Shown: positions 8,523 through 15,869 of the stretch, one piece after another
How the letters are laid out: every line of letters begins with the position of its first letter
How positions within the stretch are numbered: position 1 is the stretch's first letter
Source: Pseudarthrobacter polychromogenes
Lineage (GTDB): Bacteria > Actinomycetota > Actinomycetes > Actinomycetales > Micrococcaceae
Direction of reading: 5' to 3'
NCBI RefSeq assembly: GCF_014644495.1
Contig: NZ_BMKU01000005.1
Location: forward strand, 277,011-341,010
DNA length: 64,000 bases
The notes under the pieces: generated by a model
The model's input: the letters and a program-made list of their open reading frames with translations, nothing else
The model's database searches: none
What the model was told of the DNA's origin: nothing
Program-made: the position numbers and the translations under genes

Positions 8523-9026
8523 CTAGGCCATTGCGGTCTGCGCGGCGCTGCGGGCATTGATGCTCTTGGCGTAGCAGTACGAGTGCGCCACCCCAATGTA
8601 GTGGCCAAAGTTGGGCACACCCTCAAATCCGGAGTTTTCGTAAAAGTTCCGGCCGTCCGGCTGGGCAGATCCCGCTTCGGCCTTGATGCGCGTGTATCCA
8701 AGTTTGAAAGCTTCCGCCTCGAGGGCCGCCAGTATCGAGCTGGCCACGCCTGAGCCGCGGGTGTAGGGAAGGACGTACAGGCGCTTGATCTCTGCAGTGG
8801 TGGCGTCGATCATCCGCAGGCCGCCGCAGCCCACGGGCTGGCCCGAGCCTTTGTCATAAGCCACCAGGAAGACGGCACAGTCCGCGCTCGACGGCGGCGG
8901 GCCGGGTTCGTGGTCAGGGGTGCCAAAGCGGGCGTCGAGTTCGGCCTGCTGCGCGCGCCGCAGGTCGGCGCCTACGGGGTTGGACCAGGGCACCTGCCTG
9001 ATGTTCAACCGCGGGTTGGTCTGCAT
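8523..9026 (-). CDS. GNAT family N-acetyltransferase
   Basis: The product is 167 aa from the ATG at 9026, chosen because GAGGC sits just upstream; an in-frame ATG 30 bases earlier is the alternative. The acetyl-CoA site is clear: the beta4 strand IKRLYVLPYTRGSGVASSI carries the R/Q-x-x-G-x-G/A loop (RGSGVA). The following helix and the NFYENSGF segment near residue 138 are typical GNAT features. It should transfer an acetyl group to an amine of unknown identity. It is monocistronic, 60-70 bp from the thioesterase gene. Confidence 0.85.
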   Translation of the reverse strand: MQTNPRLNIRQVPWSNPVGADLRRAQQAELDARFGTPDHEPGPPPSSADCAVFLVAYDKGSGQPVGCGGLRMIDATTAEIKRLYVLPYTRGSGVASSILAALEAEAFKLGYTRIKAEAGSAQPDGRNFYENSGFEGVPNFGHYIGVAHSYCYAKSINARSAAQTAMA

Positions 9027-9143
9027 TCTGCCTCGCTTCGCCGAAGGGTTATGCAAACTTAGGCTACGAGGAGGCGGTTACGCCGGTGTTTCCTGCCGGT
9101 TAGTTCCCGGAGAACGCATCAGGACTCGCCTGCCGCAACTTAC

Positions 9144-9174
9144 TTGGCTGCCTAGTTATTAGCTGGTCTAATAT
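9144..9174 (+). promoter_or_regulatory. Probable marR promoter giving a leaderless transcript
   Basis: TTGGCT (9144-9149) and TAATAT (9169-9174) are separated by 19 bp. The ATG at 9181 follows only seven bases later, without a Shine-Dalgarno sequence. The spacer contains CTAGTTATTAG, related to the ACTAGC repeats behind the gene, so the MarR protein may bind here. Inference; the spacer is long. Confidence 0.4.
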
Positions 9175-9180
9175 GATTGC

Positions 9181-9693
9181 ATGCGTTCTACGGGTAATGA
9201 GGGGTCCGGTTATTGGTACGGGCCCGACGGTCAGTTGGATTACAGCGCCGCGGTGTTGAAGTCCCTGCGGGACTACCGGACCGCTGAAACGGCGGTGCGC
9301 CGCTCCACCCGGGACTCCATGGGCATGGGGGAGACGGATATCCTGGCCCTCCGCTACCTGCTGCGCGTCCAGGCCTCCGGAAAGTCGGTGGTACCCAAGG
9401 ACATCAGCCAGTTCCTCGGCATCACCAGCGCTTCCACCACATCCCTTATTGACCGGCTCGTGGCCAGCGGGCATGTCCGCCGCGAGGCCCACCCCACCGA
9501 CAGGCGCTCCGTCGTTGTGGTTCCCACCGTTGAGTCCGACAGGGAGGTGCGCCTGACCCTTGGCAACATGCACCGCGAAATGATGGCGGTAGCCGAGGGC
9601 CTCTCGGTAGACGAGGCGAGGGTGGTGGTGGAGTTCCTGAGCCGGATGACCGAAGCGCTGCAGAAATCGCACCATGAGGAAAAAAGTAACTAG
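9181..9693 (+). CDS. MarR family transcriptional regulator
   Basis: The product is 170 aa. The central winged helix-turn-helix (about residues 55-125) contains DISQFLGITSASTTSLIDRL and the wing HPTDRRSVVVVPT, both standard for MarR. The N-terminus (GYWYGPDGQLDYSAAVL) is longer than in small MarR proteins. It is followed by a gap with three ACTAGC repeats, then a small Cys-containing protein and a Ser/Thr kinase on the same strand. It may govern both its own promoter and that pair. The ligand is unknown. The ATG at 9181 has no ribosome-binding site, consistent with leaderless expression. Confidence 0.88.
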   Translation: MRSTGNEGSGYWYGPDGQLDYSAAVLKSLRDYRTAETAVRRSTRDSMGMGETDILALRYLLRVQASGKSVVPKDISQFLGITSASTTSLIDRLVASGHVRREAHPTDRRSVVVVPTVESDREVRLTLGNMHREMMAVAEGLSVDEARVVVEFLSRMTEALQKSHHEEKSN

Positions 9694-9716
9694 CCTGACT
9701 AGCTAGATGGACTAGC
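9689..9716. repeat. Three ACTAGC direct repeats after marR, candidate operator
   Basis: ACTAGC occurs at 9689-9694, 9698-9703 and 9711-9716, giving four CTAG tetramers in 26 bp, including a CTAGCTAG palindrome. The first copy overlaps the marR stop codon. CTAG is normally rare in high-GC genomes, so the cluster is unlikely to be chance. It precedes the small protein gene at 9762. Confidence 0.5.
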
Positions 9717-9761
9717 AATATGTATGCTTACGAATAATCCCGAACATTTACAGCCGGAGTC

Positions 9762-10094
9762 GTGAGCGTGTTGGTTACCTTTACTGAGCTTTTGCCCCTG
9801 GATTCCCCTGCATCCAACCCTGACTCCAGCGCACCGTGTCCGTCGGACGGCACTGGCAGCGGCGCTGCCCTCCATTGCGGAACGGCCATGGACCTCGTCA
9901 CCCCCGCCGTGGGGCCGGCCGCCGTCGGCTACTCGTTTGAACCTGAGGGCGGCGGTCCCGTCCAGCTTCCGCCCGTGTGGCGCTGCGGGTGCGGCTTCCA
10001 GTTGGACGCATGGATCCGGTCCCCCTACGCCCGCGCATCCCGGGCCGGTGCCGCTGTGCAGGATGCGCCGCACTCCGCTGCCCTCTCAGCGTGA
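9762..10094 (+). CDS. Small Cys-containing protein translationally coupled to a Ser/Thr kinase (function unknown)
   Basis: I do not recognise this 110-aa protein. It starts at a GTG (9762) with GGAG a few bases upstream. The middle is low-complexity Ala/Gly/Pro; a Cys pair, CGCGF, lies at about residues 75-79 after a Trp. There is no signal peptide or membrane segment. The best evidence that it is real is its end: its TGA (10092-10094) overlaps the GTG start of the kinase gene (10091-10093) in a GTGA junction, typical of coupled genes. It could be a partner or substrate of the kinase. Alternatively, the kinase might start upstream inside this region and this reading frame would be spurious; its codon use is not decisive. 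Confidence 0.5.
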   Translation: MSVLVTFTELLPLDSPASNPDSSAPCPSDGTGSGAALHCGTAMDLVTPAVGPAAVGYSFEPEGGGPVQLPPVWRCGCGFQLDAWIRSPYARASRAGAAVQDAPHSAALSA

Positions 10095-11017
10095 GCATCC
10101 CGTCCCCGGCGCACAGGCAGCCGCCTGGTGCGCTCACCCCCGGCGGGGCCGTGGTGGCCGGCCGCTACCAGTTCAAGGACCTCCTGGGCCGCGGCACACT
10201 GGCCCAGGTTTTCCGGGCCGCCGACCTTGACGGCGGACCGGATGTGGCCGTCAAAGTGGCGGTGGACGATTCCGTGAAGCATTTCGAGCGGATCAGCAGT
10301 GAGGCCGCCGTCCTGGCTGCCCTCAGCCACCCCTCGATTGTCAGGTATATCGGACTGGGCGTAGTCCCCAGCGGAACGCCGCTGGCCGGGCGGCCGTTCC
10401 TGGTGGAGGAGCTGGCCCTGGGCCCGAGCCTCTCGGAGGCCGCCCGTAGCAGCCGGCACCATCCCGACGCCATAGCCGGCTGGGCGCGGGGGCTCTTCGA
10501 GGCCCTGGCCCATCTCCATGGAGAAGGGCTGGTCCACCGGGATATCAAACCCGCCAACCTGATGCTGAGCGGGCTGCGGCGGAGCCCGGTGCGCATCGTG
10601 GATTTCGGCATCGTGGCGGCTGCCGGCTCACCTGCGGAACCAGGGGTTTCCTCAGGAACCGTGCACTACATGAGCCCGGAACAGGCCTCGGGAGGTCCCG
10701 TCTGTCCTTCCTGGGACGTCTATGCGATGGGTTTGGTCCTCCTGGAACTCCTCACCGGATCCAAGGCGTTTCCCGGGACGGCCATCGAGTCGCTCGTGGC
10801 CAGGACCCTTCGCAGTCCCCAGGTGCCGGACTCCCTGGGTCCAGGGTGGTCTTCCTTCCTCCGGTCCCTGACGGCCATGGACAGTGCGGAACGGCCGACG
10901 GCGGCGGAGGCCGCAGGCATGGCCGCGGGGCTCGTGCCCGTACCTGTGGACGAAGCCAGCAGCCCCTGCCGCAGAATGGCGGTTTTTCCCGCCCGCCGGA
11001 TCCGGCAGCTGACCTAA
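10091..11017 (+). CDS. Soluble serine/threonine protein kinase (Hanks type)
   Basis: From the GTG at 10091 the product is 308 aa, essentially one kinase domain. The Gly-rich loop LLGRGTLAQVF, catalytic Lys in VAVKVA (K55), catalytic loop HRDIKPANL and DFG motif (DFGIVA) are intact. The activation segment GTVHYMSPEQ is intact too, so it should be active. No membrane segment or PASTA or other sensor domain follows, unlike PknA/PknB; it should be cytoplasmic. The frame is open 38 codons further upstream, but the GTGA overlap with the preceding small gene favours this start. Its stop overlaps the convergent phosphatase gene by four bases. Substrates are unknown. Confidence 0.85.
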   Translation: MSIPSPAHRQPPGALTPGGAVVAGRYQFKDLLGRGTLAQVFRAADLDGGPDVAVKVAVDDSVKHFERISSEAAVLAALSHPSIVRYIGLGVVPSGTPLAGRPFLVEELALGPSLSEAARSSRHHPDAIAGWARGLFEALAHLHGEGLVHRDIKPANLMLSGLRRSPVRIVDFGIVAAAGSPAEPGVSSGTVHYMSPEQASGGPVCPSWDVYAMGLVLLELLTGSKAFPGTAIESLVARTLRSPQVPDSLGPGWSSFLRSLTAMDSAERPTAAEAAGMAAGLVPVPVDEASSPCRRMAVFPARRIRQLT

Positions 11018-11691
11018 GCCCCGGCGGTGTCCTGCCCGGTGGGGTCCTCCGCAGTTGGATCAGCCAGGGCGAGTCCGCCTACCGGGCTGCCGTCCCAGTG
11101 GAGCAGTTTCCAGCCGCGGTCCGGGTCGCCTTCCAGCGCCACGATTCCGGTGTTGGCCAGCACATGCCGGGCCGCGAACTCATGGTCCGCATCCTCCGCC
11201 CGGCGCCCCGCCCAGGTCCGGATGGCTGCGCCGTGGCTCACGACGGCCGCCGCCTCATGCCGGTGGTCGAGCGCCTGTTCAACCACCCGGCGGATGGCGG
11301 CGTCAAAGCGTTCAAAGAAGGTATGGCCGTCAGGGCCGGCCGGCATCCTCCGGTCCAGGTCCCCTGCCGCCCAGGCGAAGACCGTTCCCATGTAGCGCTT
11401 GTGGGACTCCTCGTCCGTCAGTTTCTCCAGGGACCCGGCTTCAATCTCGTGCAGGCCGTCCAGCACCTCGACCTCCAGACTGTGCACCCGGCCCAACGGT
11501 GCGGCGGTGATCTGCGTCCTGATCAGTGTGGACGCATACAGGGCGCCGATGGGTTCGTTCGCCAGCGAGCGGGCCATTGCCTCGGCCTGGCGTTCACCCA
11601 GTTCTGTAAGGCCGGGCCCCGGGTGCTCAGTGTCCAGCTGGCCGAGCACGTTACCGGGGGTCTGTCCGTGGCGGATGAGCAGCAACTTCAT
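11014..11691 (-). CDS. Histidine phosphatase family protein (phosphoglycerate mutase-like)
   Basis: The 225-aa protein starts MKLLLIRHGQTPGN, the RHG motif holding the phosphorylated catalytic His (residue 8). A second core His is in VVSHGAAIRTW, and the acidic partner lies in the DGLHEIEAGSLE segment. The fold is the cofactor-dependent mutase/phosphatase fold, but the sequence is of the broad-specificity phosphatase type rather than glycolytic GpmA. Its 3' end overlaps the convergent kinase gene by four bases, so the two transcripts are antisense at their ends. The substrate is undetermined. Confidence 0.87.
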   Translation of the reverse strand: MKLLLIRHGQTPGNVLGQLDTEHPGPGLTELGERQAEAMARSLANEPIGALYASTLIRTQITAAPLGRVHSLEVEVLDGLHEIEAGSLEKLTDEESHKRYMGTVFAWAAGDLDRRMPAGPDGHTFFERFDAAIRRVVEQALDHRHEAAAVVSHGAAIRTWAGRRAEDADHEFAARHVLANTGIVALEGDPDRGWKLLHWDGSPVGGLALADPTAEDPTGQDTAGA

Positions 11692-11737
11692 GCTTCCAGT
11701 TTCGCACTCCCGGCACGGCCGGGTGACCGCAACAGAA

Positions 11738-11766
11738 GGCGCCGGACCCCTTGGGAGCCCGGCGCC
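11738..11766 (-). terminator. Hairpin downstream of purB
   Basis: Perfect 8-bp arms, GGCGCCGG (11738-11745) and CCGGCGCC (11759-11766), surround a 13-nt loop. It lies 46 bp past the purB stop on the minus strand and before the phosphatase ATG. There is no long T-run, so termination is likely but unproven. Confidence 0.6.
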
Positions 11767-11812
11767 GCCGTCGTACTTTACTGCCGTACCGTCCGCGGAA
11801 CGGGAGCGGGAG

Positions 11813-13255
11813 CTACTTCAGGTGGTCCACCAGCTGGTCCGCGATGCCGGTGTACTTGCCGGGCGTCAGCGCCAGCAGCCGGGCCTCGGCTTCAGGTGAC
11901 AGGCCCAGGCTCTGCACGAATTCCTGCATGCGGCCGGCGTCCACCCGCTGGCCGCGGGTAAGGTCCTTGAGGCGCTCGTAGGGGTTTTCCATGCCTTCGA
12001 CGCCGGCAATCGCTTCTGCGCGCATGACCATCTGGATGGCTTCACCCAGGACTTCCCAGTTGGTGTCCAGGTCTCCGGCCAGCACATCCTCAGCCACATC
12101 CAGGCGGTCCAGGCCCTTGGCAACGTTCGAGATTGCCAGCAGTGAGTGGCCGAATGCCACGCCGATGTTTCGCTGGCTGGAGGAGTCGGTGAGGTCCCGC
12201 TGCCAGCGGGACGTCACCAGCGTGGAACCCAGGACGTCCAGCAGCCCGCACGAGATTTCGAGGTTGGCCTCCGCGTTCTCGAAGCGGATCGGGTTGACCT
12301 TGTGCGGCATGGTGGAGGAGCCGGTGGCACCCGCAACCGGGATCTGCGCGAAGTAGCCGATGGAGATATAGCTCCAGATGTCCGTGCAGACGTTGTGCAG
12401 GATCCGGTTGAAACGCGCGACGTCGGCGTACAGTTCCGCCTGCCAGTCGTGGCTTTCGATCTGGGTGGTGAGCGGGTTCCAGGTCAGCCCCAGTCCCTCG
12501 ACGAAGGACTTGGACACCTGCTGCCAGTCGGCGCTGGGCACGGATGCCACATGGGCGGCGTAGGTGCCGGTGGCGCCGTTGATCTTGCCCAGGTACTCCG
12601 TCCGGGCGATCCGGTCCAGCTGGCGGGTCAGGCGGTGCGCGATGACCGCAAGTTCCTTGCCCAGGGTGGTGGGCGTCGCGGGCTGGCCGTGCGTGCGGGA
12701 CAGCATGGGGACGGCGCGGTTGTCCTCCGCCATCCTGCTGATCTGGGCCACCAGGGCGCGCGCGGCGGGCAGCCACACGTCCTCCACAGAGCCCTTGACG
12801 CCGAGCGCGTAGGAGAGGTTGTTGATGTCCTCGGAGGTGCAGCCGAAGTGGACCAGGGCGGTCAGGTTTTCGATGCCGATGGCGGGCAGGCGGCGGCCGA
12901 TGTAGTACTCCACGGCCTTGACGTCGTGGACCGTGACGGCTTCGATATCCGCGAGTTCGGCCACCGAGCCTGCGTCGAATTCGGTCACGATGGCCCGCAG
13001 CTGGTCCTGCTGTGCAGAGGTCAGCGGCCCGGCACCCGGAAGGACGTTGTTGCTGGTGAGGTGGATCAGCCATTCAACTTCCACAGCCACACGGTCACGG
13101 TTGAGAGCCGCCTCGGAGAGGTAGTCCACCAGGGGCGCGACGGCTGACTGGTAGCGGCCGTCCAGCGGGCCGATCGCAATCTTTTCCGGGGACGCGGCAA
13201 GGGCCAGGCGTCCTGAGGGCGTACGGGTGTCAGCTGTGGCGGCAGTTTCAGGCAT
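11813..13255 (-). CDS. purB: Adenylosuccinate lyase
   Basis: PurB removes fumarate from SAICAR and from adenylosuccinate, two steps of purine synthesis. The 480-aa length and the fumarase/aspartase-superfamily signature GSSTMPHKVNP (flexible catalytic loop) identify it. Further family blocks are the TSEDINNLSYAL segment and SRTHGQPATPTT with its catalytic His. The N-terminus IGPLDGRYQ is the classic PurB opening; the first 25 residues are a non-conserved extension. It is monocistronic, with a hairpin behind it. Confidence 0.96.
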   Translation of the reverse strand: MPETAATADTRTPSGRLALAASPEKIAIGPLDGRYQSAVAPLVDYLSEAALNRDRVAVEVEWLIHLTSNNVLPGAGPLTSAQQDQLRAIVTEFDAGSVAELADIEAVTVHDVKAVEYYIGRRLPAIGIENLTALVHFGCTSEDINNLSYALGVKGSVEDVWLPAARALVAQISRMAEDNRAVPMLSRTHGQPATPTTLGKELAVIAHRLTRQLDRIARTEYLGKINGATGTYAAHVASVPSADWQQVSKSFVEGLGLTWNPLTTQIESHDWQAELYADVARFNRILHNVCTDIWSYISIGYFAQIPVAGATGSSTMPHKVNPIRFENAEANLEISCGLLDVLGSTLVTSRWQRDLTDSSSQRNIGVAFGHSLLAISNVAKGLDRLDVAEDVLAGDLDTNWEVLGEAIQMVMRAEAIAGVEGMENPYERLKDLTRGQRVDAGRMQEFVQSLGLSPEAEARLLALTPGKYTGIADQLVDHLK

Positions 13256-13491
13256 GTGCTGATTCTTTCACGAACTCCGGCGGCCCCTTAAGCGGCGGCC
13301 TGCACGTTACTTGTCCACATAGCCGACGGCGGCCCTACAGCCCGGGACAGTCCTTTCGTAGCGTCGGGGTAGGGAAGAGGGCCGGGCGGTGTGTCTTGGC
13401 GGGGTGCTACGGAAGTGGGGCGGCATGGAAGGGGAAGCTGAGGGATGGGAACGGGACTGGCGGCGGTGCGGGGCGTCCGTGGGGCGGAAGG

Positions 13492-13794
13492 GTGAGCAGT
13501 GAGCTGGCAGGGGCGGACCTGCAGGCCGACTTGCGCCGGGTTTCCCAGGTGGACCAGCTGGCTGCTCGTGTGGCGGCCTGCGTGGTTCGGGGAGAGGAAG
13601 TGCTTGCGGGATTCAGGGACATCCAGCTCCTGCAGTGGGAGTCGCCGGCAGGGCGGGCCTACCGGGACACCGTGGCTCTGCAGGCGTCGGCCCTGCGGCG
13701 CGCCCTCGAATCATTGATGGAAGCAAAGGCAGCCGTGGAACGGCACAGCCGGGAGACCCTGGTTGCCGGCTGCTCCTACGGCGGCAGGTTCTAG
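13492..13794 (+). CDS. WXG100-like small helical protein
   Basis: The product is 100 aa from the GTG at 13492; the frame is open 32 codons further upstream, but that part is Gly/Arg-rich with no protein character. Two predicted helices flank the turn LQWESPAGRAYRD, a W-x-x-x-x-G variant of the WXG100 (ESAT-6-like) hairpin, and the length is exactly that of the family. No signal peptide is present, as expected for type VII substrates. It ends at 13794 and the next gene's GTG begins at 13795, so they form one unit. No EccC/EssC-type type VII secretion component is in this window. The assignment rests on architecture, not on a recognised subfamily. Confidence 0.65.
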   Translation: MSSELAGADLQADLRRVSQVDQLAARVAACVVRGEEVLAGFRDIQLLQWESPAGRAYRDTVALQASALRRALESLMEAKAAVERHSRETLVAGCSYGGRF

Positions 13795-15165
13795 GTGGCC
13801 GAGGCCACGCCGTCCGGCACCGGCGGCCCTGTCCGGGTTACCGGCCCGGAACAGGACGGCCCCCTCACAATCCGGGGCGGGGTGGGCGGCATCAGCTTCC
13901 AGCTGGAGGAGCTGGCCGCGGGTGCGGAAAAAGTGGATGCCCTGGCGGGACGGCTTGCCGGGGTGGAGGCCGAGGTCCGCCGCATCTGGGAAGAGCTTAT
14001 TCCGTTCCAGGACCAGCCCCGGTGGACCGGGACCATGGCCCTGAGCGCGGTGGGCGAGTCAGAGCGGAGCCTCCAGGCCGTGCGGACCGAACTCCAGCGC
14101 ATCAGCAGCCAGGTCCGGGCGTGCAGGCAGGAGTACGAAATGGCGGAGGCAAGGGCAGCCGCTGAGCGGTCCCTTGGGATGATGGGCATTGGAGACCTCG
14201 GCAATGCTCTTGTGAACGTGTCCGTCACAGGCGCCGCTGACGAGAGAACGATGGAAACACTCGTCGCGTCCCTCGGGCTCGATGCCCCGGGAGTGAAGAA
14301 GCGCATTGAAAAGGAACCCTGGCCGTGGGAGGTGCTGGAGGACGCGGGCGCGTTCAACCGTCCCCTCGTTCTGGACCGCCAAGAGACGGTTTCCATTGAT
14401 CTCGATTCCTCCCCGGCCGGCCTGCTGGAGCGCATCCGGCTCATCGATGCCCGCGGCCCGGGATTCATCGAGGTCATCCAGGTCCACGGGGGAGGAAAAA
14501 GTGCCTATGTGGTGGTGATTCCGGGCACGCAGCCGGAACTACTGAGCGCCGGCGGCAACAACCCCCTGGACGAGGTAGGGGTGGGTGAAGCGATGCTCTA
14601 CGACTCTGACGAAATGAACATGGCGGCCCTGCAGGCTTTGAATGCCGCAGGTGCCGGGCAGGGAGACCCGGTGGTTGCCGTGGGATACAGCCAAGGTGGG
14701 ATTCACGCCATGAACCTGGCTGCAGATCCCAGGTTTCTCCGGCAATATGACCTGAGGTACGTCCTGACGGCGGGTTCCCCCGTCGCAGGGATCAACGCCG
14801 CGCCGGGGGTGCAGTCTCTTCACCTCGAGCATCGCGCAGACTGGGTGCCCGGCTCCGACGGTGCACCCAATCCGGACACAAAGGACCGTGTCACCGTGTC
14901 CATGGGCCATGCCCCGAGGGCAGCGGAGGGGGAGGGCGGCCTCGGTACCGGCCACACCCTCACTACGTACCAGGACGGCGCCCGGCTGGTCTCAGCAAGC
15001 GACGACCCTTCACTGGTGCAGTCCACTGCGGCGCTGGGCGCTGTCCTGGGCGCCGGGGGCACAGCAACGGCCATGCGGTTTTCCCTGGCACGGACACCGG
15101 CGCCTGCATCACATCTCCACGCCGCGGACCTCCGCCGGCGGGAACGCGGGCATGGCGGGCGGTAG
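13795..15165 (+). CDS. WXG100-like N-terminal domain fused to an alpha/beta-hydrolase (lipase-like) domain
   Basis: The 456-aa product has two parts. Residues about 30-130 form a helical hairpin with a WTG turn (QPRWTGTMALS), again WXG100-like, followed by a long helix rich in Arg/Glu. Residues about 200-400 look like an alpha/beta hydrolase: strand YVVVIPGTQP (oxyanion side), then nucleophile elbow GYSQGG (Ser about 302), and later Asp and His candidates (HRADWVPG and MGHAPRA). There is no signal peptide. It follows the previous WXG100-like gene without a gap. Such pairs suggest a type VII-exported enzyme with a small helper, but secretion is inference. Confidence 0.7.
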   Translation: MAEATPSGTGGPVRVTGPEQDGPLTIRGGVGGISFQLEELAAGAEKVDALAGRLAGVEAEVRRIWEELIPFQDQPRWTGTMALSAVGESERSLQAVRTELQRISSQVRACRQEYEMAEARAAAERSLGMMGIGDLGNALVNVSVTGAADERTMETLVASLGLDAPGVKKRIEKEPWPWEVLEDAGAFNRPLVLDRQETVSIDLDSSPAGLLERIRLIDARGPGFIEVIQVHGGGKSAYVVVIPGTQPELLSAGGNNPLDEVGVGEAMLYDSDEMNMAALQALNAAGAGQGDPVVAVGYSQGGIHAMNLAADPRFLRQYDLRYVLTAGSPVAGINAAPGVQSLHLEHRADWVPGSDGAPNPDTKDRVTVSMGHAPRAAEGEGGLGTGHTLTTYQDGARLVSASDDPSLVQSTAALGAVLGAGGTATAMRFSLARTPAPASHLHAADLRRRERGHGGR

Positions 15166-15174
15166 GCCGGTCTG

Positions 15175-15600
15175 CTAGCGGCGGACTCCGGTGATCCGGC
15201 CTGCCACCAGCGAGATCAGGGTGATGATGATGGCAGCGAACACGGCCGTCCAGAAGAACGAATCGATGGTGAAGTGCACCGGCGTGAAACTGCTGATCCA
15301 GGAGGTCAGGTACAGCATGGCGGCGCTGATGACGATGGTGAAGAGGCCCAGCGTGAGGATGGTGATCGGAAGGGACAGGAAGCTCACCAGCGGGCGGATG
15401 AACGCATTCACCAAACCAAAGATCAGGCCGATGAACACATACGCCAAAGCCGTGCCGGCCACATCCGTTCCCTGCGAGACACCCGTCTGGGCTACCGCGT
15501 CTGTTGTTGCCGATGTGGAGATTTCCAGCCCGGGAAGGATCCAGCTTGCAATCCACAGCGCCAACCCGTTGATGAGGACCCGGCCAATGAAAGAGAGCAT
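15175..15600 (-). CDS. Phage holin family (YvlD/DUF360-type) membrane protein
   Basis: The 141-aa protein has four membrane helices: residues about 5-22, 48-66, 76-97 and 116-136. The segment FGLVNAFIRPLVSFLSLPIT is the recognisable core of the YvlD/holin_4_2 family, which is widespread in bacterial chromosomes and not tied to phages. Its function is not established. Its stop is nine bases from the end of the convergent hydrolase gene. The ATG at 15600 is followed directly by the first helix. Confidence 0.83.
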   Translation of the reverse strand: MLSFIGRVLINGLALWIASWILPGLEISTSATTDAVAQTGVSQGTDVAGTALAYVFIGLIFGLVNAFIRPLVSFLSLPITILTLGLFTIVISAAMLYLTSWISSFTPVHFTIDSFFWTAVFAAIIITLISLVAGRITGVRR

Positions 15601-15681
15601 GCGCCCATGCTTTCACACCTGCCTGTGAGCCAGGTGCAGGAGACGGTTCGATTGGGCAGTCGGCCGGAGTCGGCCCGGCGG

Positions 15682-15703
15682 CACCCGCCTCCTTCGGCGG
15701 GTG
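15682..15703. terminator. Hairpin in the holin/pectate lyase divergent gap
   Basis: Arms CACCCGCC (15682-15689) and GGCGGGTG (15696-15703) are perfect around six bases. It lies upstream of both divergent genes, so it ends neither; it may block readthrough or be a structured leader. The rest of the gap up to 15765 shows nothing clear. Confidence 0.4.
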
Positions 15704-15765
15704 TCACACGTTTGCTTCCGGTATGACATCGGTGCAATGGATCTTGTCAATCTCCGACTGAAGCC

Positions 15766-15794
15766 TTGACATTCGGAAAGCGGTTTCTCATAGT
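15766..15794 (+). promoter_or_regulatory. Sigma70-type promoter of the pectin operon
   Basis: TTGACA (15766-15771) matches the -35 consensus exactly. After a 17-bp spacer comes CATAGT (15789-15794) as -10. It stands about 75 bp before the pectate lyase ATG and is overlapped by the operator pair. Confidence 0.7.
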
Positions 15795-15810
15795 AGAGAA
15801 ATCGCTTTCC
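15775..15810. promoter_or_regulatory. Two LacI/CcpA-type operators bracketing the -10 box
   Basis: GGAAAGCGGTTTCT (15775-15788) and AGAAATCGCTTTCC (15797-15810) are each GAAA-nCGn-TTTC sites, the LacI-family pattern with a central CG. They are also inverted copies of each other, so the whole 36 bp is a near-perfect palindrome. One copy fills the promoter spacer, the other starts just past the -10 box. Occupancy would block initiation. No LacI gene is in the window. Confidence 0.65.
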
Positions 15811-15869
15811 GACGTGCAGGCCGTCGCCTGCGCCGAAGCGTGGTTCATTCCAATGGAGGAAGAGAGATC

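Noticed and set aside
13396-13491. N-terminal 32-codon extension of the first WXG100-like protein
   Set aside because: It is Gly/Arg/Trp-rich with no structure; the remaining 100 codons match the family length.
15175-15600. Prophage holin
   Set aside because: The family name includes holin, but no other phage gene is present, and this type is common in bacterial chromosomes.
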